From Rhynchopus euleeides (lineage: Eukaryota > Euglenozoa > Diplonemea > Diplonemida > Diplonemidae), in the NCBI GenBank assembly GCA_963210315.1, contig OY723256.1:1550001-1614000 (forward strand): 64,000 nt of DNA. The letters are read 5' to 3'. Position 1 is the stretch's first letter. Each line of letters begins with the position of its first letter. The notes below the pieces were generated by a model. The model had not been told where the DNA came from and did no database searches. It was given only the letters and a program-made list of their open reading frames with translations. Shown one piece after another: positions 53,413 through 63,783 of the stretch. The translations under genes and the position numbers were made by a program.

Positions 53413-55737
53413 ATGAGCGACGCAACGTCGCTGGACAGCCCCAGGTCGATGCCGCCCGATGAGGGTGTTGGCGCCTCCGCAGCTGACACCGCAGCGGCCG
53501 CCGCAACCACCGCCACCGCCAACCACACCCCAGCCGCCACAGCTCCCGCCACCGATGCTGCAGATGACGCACCTACCCCCACTGATGCAGCCCCGACAGG
53601 CACGGCATCCTTTGGCACTGCGCTCGATGGCCTGCTGGCTGAGTCGGATGAAATCCCACACCTCATGAGCACACTTTCCCCTGCGGGCGGCCCACACCCC
53701 GACCCGGACCCCGAAGCGCTGCTGCTGCTCCGCCACCCACGCCCCCGCAGCCCCGACAGGTCACGCATTGGCTCCTCTGGCGCACGCGATCACGTCACCA
53801 CGCAACCGCCTCTCTACTCCTCCTCATACACGGCACCTGTGCCGGGGGTCAGCACGATGGATTTTATCCTTGCATTCCTCGACGTGATGAACTCTATTGT
53901 CGAGGGGCACTGCACCGGGGTCATCGCGGGCGAGCCAGACGTGCTGCTGCAGACTGCGCAGCGGCTCATACAGGGCATCCCCACGCCATCCGGCGGTGCC
54001 TACAACTCAACACCCCGGGAGCCCTTTGCGCGAACCCTCGCTGCCCTCGGCGTGAGTGGGGGGCTCCTCCCCTCCGACGGGACACGCGCCGCAGCGCGTG
54101 GCCTCCTCCGCGATCGCATCGCGTGGATGCGGCAGAACCGCCCCGATACCGCGGTGGGCGAGGTGGAGGTGTCGGGCGTCGCCACCCCACACGACGCCTG
54201 GTCCCGCCTGAACCGCAGAGGGAAGGGCCGCAGGCCGTGCCCCCCTGTGGTGGTCGTCCGGACCCCCAGGGAGTGGGCCCGACGCCCCGACGGCACGGTG
54301 CGCCGGGCGCGGTTCTTCTTCTCCACACATCCCTCTGCGCAGGCCCCAGGGCTGGAGGGTGCGTTTGTCCTCCGCAACCTCGGCGAGCTTTCGTCGTCTC
54401 TCTCGGCGCTTTACGGCGCTGCTGTGGCACCGCAGCCGGCACCCCTTCCGCCGATGCCGATGATGGGCTACCCCGCTCCCCCGATGTACGGCGGGGCCCC
54501 GCCCCCGATGGGCGTGGGGCTGGGGGCGGCAGCCCCAGGGCTGTTTGGCGTCCCTCCCCCGCAGCAGCCGCTGCCGCCGCCGGGGATGTGGGGTGTGGGC
54601 GGTGTGGCGCAGCCACCGATGGGCATGCCGCAGCAGCCGCCGCCGCAGCCGCAGCAGCCCCTGCCAAACCCGGCGGTGATGCGGCAGACGGCAGACAGGC
54701 CGATTGCTGTGTTGGATGAGGTGCCGGCAGCTCCGCTGCCTTCTGCGGCGCCGGCATCACTGCCTCCGGTGCTGCCGGGGCTGCTGCCAGGACAGTTCTC
54801 GATGGTGGGGATGGCGGGGATTGCAGGGATGCCCAGCATGGCCCCCGCAGAGCCGCCCTCGAAGAAGCGGGACAAAGAGAAGAAGAAGAAGAAGGAGAAG
54901 GACAAAGAGAAGCGCAAGCGGGAGGCTGAGGAGGCGGTGGTGGGATCAGCCCCTGTGTTGGTCAGCCTGGAGGATGCGATGCGGCAGTCGGTGCTGAAGG
55001 GGGCAGCGCCGCAGGGCGGTGTGAGGGAGCCGGACCCGGAGGATGGGAGGCCCAGCTTTTCGGAGCTGCTCCAGTCGCGGAAGATACGCAAGCAGGAGGC
55101 TGTCCCGAAGGATGCGGGGCCCGAGTATTTCATCGTCGGGGCGAAGCCGGAGCAGTGGAAGACAGCCAGGTCGAAGCGGCCGCGGTTGGTCCCTCGCACC
55201 GAAAAGGACCTGTGGTCTGCACCCACCCATCATGCCGGCGAGGAGGTCTCCCCAACGGCTGCGGCGGGTGGGGTGGTGGCAGCGGCGGGGGCGAAGCAGG
55301 CGAATGGAGGCGGTGTGAATGGGGTGGTGGTGCCCACTGCAGCAGCAGCAGCAGTTCCTGCAGGCAATGGGGTTGTTCCGAAGGGCAGGTCGCCGAAGCG
55401 CCCTCTCGGGGGCGGGGGTGGCGTGCTGCCTGTTCGGAAGGTGTCTAATGGGGTGGCCAGGCTTCCGTCGCCGGTGGCAGTTGCAGCGGAGGCGTCGCGA
55501 ACAGCGTCGCCGGTGGCAGTCGCGGCGGAGGCGTCGCCCACAACGTCGTTATTGGAGGCAGTGGCGTCGCCGCCGCTGCCGCCGTCGCGACCCCCGTCGC
55601 CCCCAGGCGATCACGGCACCGATGTGGCGAACGGTCAGGCGTCAGAATGGGTTACGCTTCCAGAGGCTTCCCATTCAGAGCCAACGCCAGGGAACTCGCT
55701 ACATCCCCCCTACAACGGCATGTCTGTCAGTGGGTGA
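53413..55737 (+). CDS. Pro/Ala-rich protein with Lys-rich segment, unknown
   Basis: A single long frame begins at the ATG at 53413 (MSDATSLDSPRSMPP) and ends at TGA 55735-55737, giving about 774 residues. The beginning is Ala/Thr/Pro-rich and disordered. A compact region at about residues 149-340 includes MDFILAFLDVMNSIVEGHCT, then LLRDRIAWMRQNRPD and VVVVRTPREWARRPDGTVRR. A Pro/Met/Gln stretch (about 350-440) precedes a highly charged KKRDKEKKKKKEKDKEKRKR segment near 486, probably nuclear. The segment LEDAMRQSVLKGA to FIVGAKPEQWKTARSKRPRL (about 520-590) looks conserved. The C-terminus is Ala/Val/Pro repeat (SPVAVAAEAS twice). No known domain is recognised; a nuclear or chromatin role is only suggested by composition. 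Confidence 0.7.
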   Translation: MSDATSLDSPRSMPPDEGVGASAADTAAAAATTATANHTPAATAPATDAADDAPTPTDAAPTGTASFGTALDGLLAESDEIPHLMSTLSPAGGPHPDPDPEALLLLRHPRPRSPDRSRIGSSGARDHVTTQPPLYSSSYTAPVPGVSTMDFILAFLDVMNSIVEGHCTGVIAGEPDVLLQTAQRLIQGIPTPSGGAYNSTPREPFARTLAALGVSGGLLPSDGTRAAARGLLRDRIAWMRQNRPDTAVGEVEVSGVATPHDAWSRLNRRGKGRRPCPPVVVVRTPREWARRPDGTVRRARFFFSTHPSAQAPGLEGAFVLRNLGELSSSLSALYGAAVAPQPAPLPPMPMMGYPAPPMYGGAPPPMGVGLGAAAPGLFGVPPPQQPLPPPGMWGVGGVAQPPMGMPQQPPPQPQQPLPNPAVMRQTADRPIAVLDEVPAAPLPSAAPASLPPVLPGLLPGQFSMVGMAGIAGMPSMAPAEPPSKKRDKEKKKKKEKDKEKRKREAEEAVVGSAPVLVSLEDAMRQSVLKGAAPQGGVREPDPEDGRPSFSELLQSRKIRKQEAVPKDAGPEYFIVGAKPEQWKTARSKRPRLVPRTEKDLWSAPTHHAGEEVSPTAAAGGVVAAAGAKQANGGGVNGVVVPTAAAAAVPAGNGVVPKGRSPKRPLGGGGGVLPVRKVSNGVARLPSPVAVAAEASRTASPVAVAAEASPTTSLLEAVASPPLPPSRPPSPPGDHGTDVANGQASEWVTLPEASHSEPTPGNSLHPPYNGMSVSG

Positions 55738-58555
55738 TCATGTTAGGCTGTAGTTTGGACATGGCCCCCCCGTCGCTTGTTGTGTTCACCGGAGCAGCAG
55801 CTCCCTTCTGTTCTTCGGAGGGAGCTGCCAAAAAGGGTGTTGCTGGATGGAAGGGGGGGGTGGGTGGGTGGGTGTGTGAAACAACGCCCGTCTCGCCGAT
55901 GCGGATCAGGTGCTGTGGTTCAAGGGGGGGGGATTTTAGGTGTGTTTCTTGTTGTGTTGAACGAAAAAAACTGATCAGAAAGTGAGGAGGGGGAGGGGGG
56001 GGCAACGGACAGAAGCAAATGACGACGGAGAGAGGGGGGGGGGTGGGCGGGGGGGGACAAAAAAAGGTGGCAGATTGGATCTCTTCAGCCGGGGTGTCTA
56101 GCGGGCAGCGCATCGACTGAGGGGGTGCGCTTTCCGCTGAGAGCACATATCGTCGTGCCTCCTGGAGGCCAGGTGCTTGTGTTTGTGCGGTGCAGCTTGG
56201 GGGGCATCGATCCCACCCAGCTTGCCGCAGATCGGAGCCCTTGCCTGCAGACAGGTCGCACAGGTGTTGTGTAGTCTTCTTCATCTCAGGTTGCCCTGAT
56301 TGGACCGGGCAGCCGACAACCTCTCATGGGGCACGTTGGGTTGCATCTTGCTCCGCTGAACTGACGGACAAGCATGCGCTCGTGCCCTTCACCTTTGTAT
56401 TGTCTATTTGCTGAGCCAGGTGGGGCCAATACGATGTCTCCATGATATCTCTGCGGTTGCATTGGCTTTCCAGTATCTGCTTTGTTCGACCGGTTCCAAG
56501 CGATGAAGCGTGGCGAAGTCGCGAGGTCGCGAGGTATCGGGGCTAACCGTAAGACAGAAGGTTTTGGGTTCCCACCTTCACTCATGCCAGTTCACGGGGC
56601 CTTCACAGTCTTGGTATTCAAGTGGATGGTCCTTTGTGATGTGATGTCCTTTACAGTGGCTGGCTCTCTACCTGATCCCGGAATGAGTACGGTTGTTGCT
56701 TGCATTTGATGGATGTTGCATCTCATCATCAATGTGCCGGTGGGACAGTGGAGGTGCGTATCCTTTGGGCTTGCCCCTTGGGATATGTGATGCGCTGCTC
56801 ACCCAGTTTGAACGTTAGTATAGTTTAGTCCCCCTTCCCTCCCCAACACACCTGACGGTCTTGCAGGGGTTATTATTATTTGCTTCTGCACTCCAAAAAC
56901 AGCTGCAAAAACTGTTCATCTGGCAGCTCTTTGCCAACTGTGCATGGTGAAGTGTTAACCGTGGCAACAAACCAATGGTTGCCGCCCTGCATACATTTGA
57001 GATAGGACCTAGGATCATTGTCCCGTTCTATCGTTTTCTGAAGGCGGTCTCAGAAAAGAAGAACGTATCTTCTTGCGCAGAGCTGGGGCTGTGATTGGAC
57101 AACCCCAGCTTTCTTTGAGCCGCCGAAAAACAACAAACTACCGATCACCAACATCATGAATCGCTCCCCCCGGCATTTGTGGGTAAACTCTCTCGACACT
57201 TCCGTGCCTTGCGGCGTTTCCACTCTTGCAAAGCAACAGAGGAAGAGCTCTTCCTCCTCAGGGAGACACACACACCCGCCCCCCCCTCTGTTGTGTTTGA
57301 AACACCACCCCCCGCATCTGGCGGTGGGTGGCTCCTTCCCTGCACCTTCTCCTGGGGGCAGGGTGTGCAACGCTTCACTCTCGTGCCAGGGCCTCGCCAA
57401 TACTGCGCGTGCTCGGCAGTGGTTTGAGTCTTCTTCGCTATGGCACTCCCCCTCCCTCGGTGGGAGGCGTCTCGGCAGTTGCCTGCTTATTGTTTTGTAC
57501 AAAGGCTCGCTTCAGGACAACTCATCCGCAGCCACCTTCCCACGGGAGGGTGTGTGAGTGATGTTTGTGCTGTGGAATAACCTTTGATTAGATCTTGTCA
57601 CGTGACCCGTATAGTTTCGCTTTGTACGATGGTTGCTCGTCCCCCCCCCCCCCCCCTTCATATTGTTTGATACGACACCACGGCCTTCGCGGAAAGTGTC
57701 TCGCACATGGCTCTGCCAAGCGTGTTCTACACACCACCCCTCGTGTGTGGAGCCGCTAAATCGCATCACAGGAATCGCAAGGGAGTCGACGCAGAGAAAC
57801 CAGTAGCCCAACAAGCCAGAGCACCCTTTCTGTTTTCCTTACTTACAGGCCAAGGTGCGTGAGTGTTTTTGTTCTGTCTAAAATTTGCTCTCTGCACCGA
57901 CACGCCTGCGTTGCAAAGCCCCTGCTCCGCTGCCGTGATTTTTTTCGGGAACTGCAGGTTATTGGCCTGCCTCCACGAAAGTAATACTTACACTTTCCAA
58001 AACAAAATATCCGGTGGATATCACATCAAGAGCAGCTGTTCGGTTGTGTTATGTGCTACTACAAAAACGACGATTCATGTGTGCGTTCAGACCGATATTC
58101 GTCACACCACTCGCCAGCAGAGCGTCACCTAACCCACACTGTGTGGCACCCCCGTTGTGCGCTGCAGAGCGGATAGCGAGCGGTTGCCCGGTGGTAGCTC
58201 TCCTTCTCGAGTATCACCCACACCTCCCCCCCTGACCCCACACCCCAACACACGCCGAGCCCTCCGGGCCTGGGATCCACTACCTGTAAGCTGTGTGAAA
58301 GGGGAGGGGGCATTTTTTCTTTGATTATGTATCCCTTGTCTTCTCTGCATCGACCCACCCACCCCCCACCCCCCCCAACCGCCAACGTTTCACACCCCCT
58401 ACCCAACGCACTGTGCGGCCTCACCAGGGAGAGCCGTTGTGCCTGACCTGCGGACACCGTGCGTTCACAACGTAGGCTGATTACCTCTCTGATTAGATAC
58501 CAAAGCGTCCCCCCCCCCCCCCCCCCCCACACCCCCCCCCCCCCTCACCCCCGCA
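55738..58555. other. Gene-free stretch with C/G tracts
   Basis: No supported gene. G-rich tract 56031-56056, C tracts at about 57640-57657 and 58510-58544. A dispersed-repeat copy lies at about 56500-56615. Confidence 0.45.
56500..56615 (+). repeat. Dispersed repeat copy (CTCATGCCAGTTCACGGGGCC)
   Basis: GTCGCGAGGTCGCGAGGT, then GAAGGTTTTGGGTTCCCACC and CTCATGCCAGTTCACGGGG, aligns with the copies near 42175 and 52240. Possibly a SINE-like family. Confidence 0.4.
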
Positions 58556-58569
58556 TCAGGCATGTCGCT

Positions 58570-58835
58570 AAGCGTCGACCGTCGACCCAGTGATTTTGGG
58601 TTTCCCCCCCCATAAAAAAGCGTCGACCCAGCGTCGACCCAGTGGACTGGGTTGACGCTTGGTCGAGGCTTGGAGCGTCGACCTAGTGGAACTGGGTTGC
58701 CATTCAAGCCTGGACCAAGCGTCAACCCATTTATTACACTGGGTCGACGCTAACCTAGCGTTGGCCCGGTTACACTGGGTCGACGCTCACCAAGCGTCGA
58801 CCAAGCGTCAACCCACTTTCACTGGGTCGACGTCG
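58570..58835. repeat. GTCGACCCAGT repeat array
   Basis: Degenerate repeats of AAGCGTCGACCCAGTG occur in both orientations, forming many small palindromes. It adjoins the second hairpin cassette and may be one arm of a larger element ending near 59375 (GCGTCAACCCACC), but no clean termini were found. Confidence 0.5.
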
Positions 58836-58865
58836 AAGAGAGTATGGTTTTGCAGGAACAGATGC

Positions 58866-59093
58866 TCACTACCGTGGCCTCCGGCGGCTGGGGGGCTCCG
58901 CCCCCCAGACCCCCCTGTGGCGTATGTCTCGTACTCAAGTCATTCGATTCCCACCGGGTCAGGGAATCCACCCACTCCAGTAGCCTCAGGAGGACGCAGC
59001 CAACTCACACAGAATCTGTACGCCCACAATGAACAGATGCTCACTACCGTGACCTCCGGCGGCTGGGGGGCCCTGCCCCCCAGACCCCCCATC
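58866..59093. repeat. GGGGCGGAGCCCC hairpin cassette, copy 2
   Basis: It has the same two hairpin blocks and about 120-bp spacer as 42628-42848, with scattered substitutions, located in a different repeat context. It is probably carried by a mobile element. Confidence 0.6.
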
Positions 59094-59379
59094 TCGCGTG
59101 CCCGTCTAGTAACCAAGTCCTTGCGCTTTGACGGCCGTGACATATCAGGGGGCAGCGTCGAAATCATGGTCCCGAAAGCCATTTTTTGGTTTCCTCCGGC
59201 ACCCGACGGCGCGAGCGGGAGAGGAACCACGGAAGGAACCCAGCGCCTCACACCGTGCCCACCTAGTGGTCCACCGATGGGAAAATTTGGCAACAACACG
59301 AGCGCGCGCGAGAAAAATTGACCCCTAGTGTTTTCCCCCCTGATCCCCCCCCAAAACAGGAGCGTCAACCCACCAAATC

Positions 59380-60982
59380 TCCAAAATCGAAAAGTTAGCG
59401 ACAGGCCTGCCCCCGCATGCTTGAGGAGAATGGAGTTTCTTATTCCCGGGTGGTAGAGTTTGGTTTAAGGCCTTGTGATTTCTGCCCCTCTTGCTCTCTC
59501 TCTCCTCTACATGCCCCCCCCCCCCCCCCCCCCCCCCCCCCGCATTACCCCTTTCTTCACCCAGCAACCCTGGGTGTCAAGGGGGGGGGGGGAGGGTGGT
59601 GAGGTTGTGCAGTGTGGCTTTTGTCACCCAACAACCATCACCGCCACCACCACCCCTCCTGCCGCTCTCCCCCCCCCGTCTCCATCAACCGAGAGAGTGA
59701 AACGGGGGGGGGGGGGGGAGCCCTGCGCGTTGAGGTTTTCGACCTTGGCGACGTTACACTCCTCCCCCTGCCCCATTCTCCCGCCACCCCTTTATTTTCC
59801 TTGCCACCCCCCATCCCTCCTGGAGTGATTTGACAGCGTTCCCTGTCCTCTCTCGGCCTGAAGCCCTGCAACCCGAGAATGCATGGGGCAACCGGCATTC
59901 AGGTCAATTGGGATGTATGGGGGTCTTCGCTATGAGGTGATCGTCAGTGCATTTTAGCGCATTTCCTGTTGAATTAGGTGAAAAAACTGACGAAGGCTGA
60001 CGAAGGATAACGACCGGCGAAGACCCCCCTATGCCTTTGTATATTTCACTCAATCCCTACACCCCCCCTCCCCCCCTACCTGTGAAGAGAGATGAAGTGG
60101 GAGATCAACTTTCTATTTTCTACTCTTCACTCGCCTTCCCCTCCCCTGACCTCCACCCCCCCCCCCCCTCGAGGCCTCGCCCTGAAACTCTCGGCCTGAG
60201 ACGCACAGCAACAGCAGTGGTCTCAAAGAGAGGGCTTTGAAGATCGATCCGTCCTGCCAAACGAGAGTGAGCCCAGTTCAAAAGAAGGAAATTATTGATG
60301 GGATACGCAGGGAAAGAGCTGGGGTTGAGGGTGAAGGTAGGAGGTAGGGAGGGAGGGGGGGGAGGGAGGAACAGGTGGGGCGGGAGTGGGGGTGGGGATG
60401 GTGTTGGAGCAAAGAGTTCAAAAGCACATGGGGGAGGGGGTCTGTGGGGGTGGTGGGTGTGTCGCTGTTGGTTTGATATTGAGGGCTGTATTGCGTGTCA
60501 GTGAGGGCACGGCAGTGGCTCTCTGGAAGCCGGGAGCTGGGAGCTGGTGATTTGTTGCATCTAGTGGTGGAGGGTTTGGCCTGCGGCATGCTGCACCCGT
60601 TAGGCCATCTTGCTGATTATCCGCGTCACCTCCGTCAAAACACATATGCCACCTCGCACTCGTGCCCCGCGCCGCACGCAGCGACTCCACTGGGATCATC
60701 TGCAGGATGATCCGGAGGCGCCTGGCTCAGCGAAGACCCTACCTAAGTGCTGCGTCTCCAGGTACAGATGAATCGTGATTATGAGTAAGTTTCCCAACCT
60801 TCTGATCACACATACACGGTGGCCAGGATTCTGTGGGATATCAAAACGGGAGATGGGGGCGGGTTATCCCGCGGGGGAGGTCTCCCTCGCCGGTTTGATA
60901 TCCCGCCAGGGTCGGGGGGGGGGGGGGAGATGACCCCATCTCCCGGGGGGGGGGATATGGTTTGACCAAAACGAGGGATATG
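59380..60982. other. Gene-free stretch
   Basis: It contains a C tract of about 27 bases (59514-59540), G tracts near 59581 and 59705, a small element (59919-60029) and a short inverted repeat (60836-60896, GGGATATCAAA/TTTGATATCCC). No gene seen. Confidence 0.45.
59919..60029. mobile_element. Element S: 111-bp MITE-like, GGGGGTCTTCGC ends
   Basis: Inverted ends GGGGGTCTTCGC enclose about 85 bp. TAT flanks both sides (59916-59918 and 60030-60032), consistent with a TA or TWA duplication. It has no coding capacity. Confidence 0.55.
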
Positions 60983-61281
60983 TGGGGTAATCAGGCTGGG
61001 GAAAAAAACAACAAATCACAACGAATCACACCCGATTACAACAAATCACAACGCCAAATGTTGTGATTTGTTGTGATTTGTTGCGATTTGTTGTGGCCAG
61101 TTGTGATTTGTTGCGACCAGTTGTGACGACTTGTGACCCTTTTGTGATGAGTTGTGATGAGGTGTGATCTGTTGTGATCTGTTGTGATCTGTTGTGATCG
61201 CGATCTAAAATTTCAAAAATTTGAAATTTTGGATCGCGATCACAACAGATCACAACAGATCACACCTCATCACAACTCATC

Positions 61282-61358
61282 GTTTGCTATGTTGGATTAG
61301 CGGATCCGCATCGTACAGAACATCTACGAAAGACGACGCACGAGAACTGATACGCTAT
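61282..61358. mobile_element. Insertion L (77 bp) in J2
   Basis: It is bounded by the 10-bp direct repeat ACAACTCATC on both sides, although the host sequence itself is repetitive. Its start (GTTTGCTATGTTGGATTAGCG) resembles the left end of K, suggesting L is a deleted relative. Confidence 0.5.
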
Positions 61359-61460
61359 ACAACTCATCACAACTCATCACAAAAGGGTCACAAGTCGTCA
61401 CAACTGGTCACAACAAATCACACCACGTCACACCTAGTCACAACAAATCACAACTGGCCG

Positions 61461-63704
61461 TATTGCAATTTGGGTTAGCGTGCTGGCATCGCAGCCTGGC
61501 CCCGAAGGACCATACCGTGAGGAACCGGGCCCGCTATCCTACTCTTGCTCTACGTGACACCACACGGTTTCGCTCTCCTCCTCGTTGCGCTGTAAAGGAG
61601 GGGGGACACACACACACTGGAAGCCGGAGATTGCGCCTGCTGATACTGAGGCGCAATCTTCGCGACGACGCGTTGAAAAGAGCGCGGAATAGCCGCCGAA
61701 CGAAAGATGGTGGGAGAGGGGATGCAGCGGGTGCGCTTCGGAACCGCACGCAACACCCGCTTCTGGAGGAAACGAGAACGAGAAGGACGGACAGCACGTG
61801 TCTTGCGCTCCAAGAAGCGCAAGGCTTGTGAGGCCCGTGGGAAAGGGGAAGGCACGCCTGATCTAGCTGTGCTGATGATCGTGCGGGAGGAAGGAAAACC
61901 TGCTCTGTTGTTATGAAACGAGCATCGCTCCAGGGCAGATTCGTCTGCCTCCCGCATGTGCGCTACACGTTTCTGCGCGCGGGGAACCGAGGACTCAGAA
62001 GGGGAGGAAGGGGAGAAAGGAAGTCGACGCCCCACGCAAGGGCTCGGCGACGTGCACTCGTGGGAGAGCGTGTCGCTCCCCTGGTGAGACGGCGTTTCTG
62101 CCTGCCAGTCGGGAAGAGAGGGGGTTGCAGGGTCTAAAGGCACTAGGGGCTCCTGACATGGAGAGGGTGGTGGGGGTGACACAGTGTCTGATGGGGGACT
62201 AAGCCGAGTGTCGACGGGCTGAAAGCCCGGCGAGTCATCCACAACAAGGGAAGGTGCAGGCGAGAGAGGAAGGGGGGAAGCAAGTTCTGATGGGGGCATG
62301 ATACTATCCTCGTCAGGCCGAAGGCTTGACGCTGAAATCGGTGAACCAGGGGACACGGGGGGTTGAGGTTCTACTCTTCTCTTGTTAAAGGAGCGTTGCC
62401 CCAGGGCAGATGCGCCTGTCTCCTGTATGGGTGCTACCCGCTTCTGCGCGCGGGGTACCGAGGACTCAGAGGGGAGAGAGGGAGAGAAAGGAAGGCGGCG
62501 CCCCACGTAAGGGCTCGGAGATCTCCGTTGCGTGGCGCTCTCTGGGAGGGGCGGCGAGCCCGTCTGCGGGGTCTGTAGCCCGTCCAGCAGGTCTGTGTGC
62601 AGCACGAGCTCCGGAGCCGGAGAGGGCGCCGGAAGCGGTGCTGTGTCTGCTGGTGGAGCGAGACGAGCATCATCAGGCTGGGAGCCCGACGATTCATCCG
62701 CATCAAGCGTAACGTGCTCCGCATCCATCTGACGTGGGGTGGGGGAAGCAGGGGTATTCATTCGAGGGGAAGGCGAGAAAAGAAAACCAGGAAATTCGCG
62801 TGGGGTCAGCGCAGATGACTCCGCAGAAGAACCCAACTCGCCCTCACTGGGCTGATCGTCGGGGCAGTGAAGAGCCAAATGCTCAATCACGCCCGGCCAA
62901 AGAAGAAGAAGAGACGCACACATGTCCCACTCTGGCTGTCGCACACACACTATCCCAGCCCCCCAGAGGGACGGGCCCTCGTCAGAGTGATCTAAACAAA
63001 TGGCGGTGCGTTTCACGGCATCCTGCCCCATCGAGTCCTCGTCGGAGGCGTCCAGAACGATGGCGGTGCGTTTTACCGCAGCCGCAGCCGTCGTGTCGCT
63101 ATCCATCACAGACGAGGGAGGGACTTCCTCGCTGGTGGAGCCCGCATCATCAGCGTCGTCTCCATCATGCTCAGTGGCACCAGAGCTGCCCTCCTCTCCC
63201 TCGCTGTCAGAATCGTCATCGCAGCTGCTGCTGTCGTCATCCGTGCTCGCAACTTGGTCGACCCTGGGGGCGCGCCCATGGTGGCCGGCCGCGCAGCATG
63301 TCTTCACATTGGCGCAGGTGCCGCACCGCGTCATGTGGTGTGTCTCACAGCACATCACCTTCAGGCCGTCCGCGTGGTGGTGGTGGACGCGGCAACACGC
63401 AGCTATCGTCAGTGCGTAATTCCGCTTGGCGGTATCGCACTCGTCGCATTTCGGTTTCGAATGCGCGTTGCACACTTTCCGGGGGCCCAGAGACGTGCTC
63501 GCGAGCGACCGCGGCACTGGTACAGGTATAGCGCTGCGCGGCGGGGGCGGGCGTGGCCCATCCCATTGTGAGGCTCGCGTGGTCCGGGGGATCCCAGTGT
63601 AGTCTGGGAACACGTTTGTTCCCCACCTCACGATATTGCCGTCTGCATCGACGCCTGCGGCCGCACATGCCTGTTCTGCACTCGCCTCTAACGCCGTGAT
63701 CGTA
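61461..63704. mobile_element. Insertion K (2.24 kb) in J2, encodes a Cys/His protein
   Basis: The insertion is defined by comparison with J1, where the target ACAACTGGCCG occurs once; here it is present at both borders (61450-61460 and 63705-63715). A 10-11 bp duplication fits Mutator-like transposition but terminal inverted repeats are at best degenerate. Nearly all of K is one minus-strand ORF. Confidence 0.65.
61550..63704 (-). CDS. K-encoded protein: Cys/His domain plus Ser/Pro repeats
   Basis: The minus-strand frame runs through the whole insertion to a TGA at 61550-61552 (over 700 residues) and has no ATG before the Cys/His domain; it continues upstream into the J arm, so the true start is unknown and may depend on splicing. 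The domain (about 63269-63478) reads CNAHSKPKCDEC, CCRVHH, DGLKV, CETHHMTRCGTC, CCAAGHH, the pattern also seen at 3111-3330. Two VKRTAIxLDxSDE repeats follow (near 63000-63085), resembling SUMO-interacting motifs. The remainder is Ser/Pro-rich with an internal duplication (VGRRLPFSPSxPSESSVPRA twice, about 62000-62110 and 62430-62520), ending in a basic tail. No transposase motif was seen. Confidence 0.55.
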
Positions 63705-63783
63705 ACAACTGGCCGCAACAAATCGCAAAAAATCACAACAAATCACAACATTTGCCTTGTGATTTGTTGTGATCTGTTGTGAT

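Larger units (their letters stand above)
60983..63783. mobile_element. Foldback element J2, interrupted by L and K, right end lost
   Basis: It begins TGGGGTAATCAGGCTGGGG like J1 and follows the same GTGATTTGTT arm structure. It contains two insertions (L 61282-61358 and K 61461-63704) relative to J1. Similarity to J1 stops at about 63783 (GTTGTGATC), so the last 120 bp or so with the right terminus are missing. Confidence 0.75.

Noticed and set aside
57156..57557. 133-codon ORF after the Pro/Ala-rich gene
   Set aside because: Three overlapping frames are equally open; no protein-like conservation.
61282..61358. tRNA gene suggested by the 77-bp length of L
   Set aside because: Ends do not pair as an acceptor stem and there is no B-box; it is an insertion with direct repeats.
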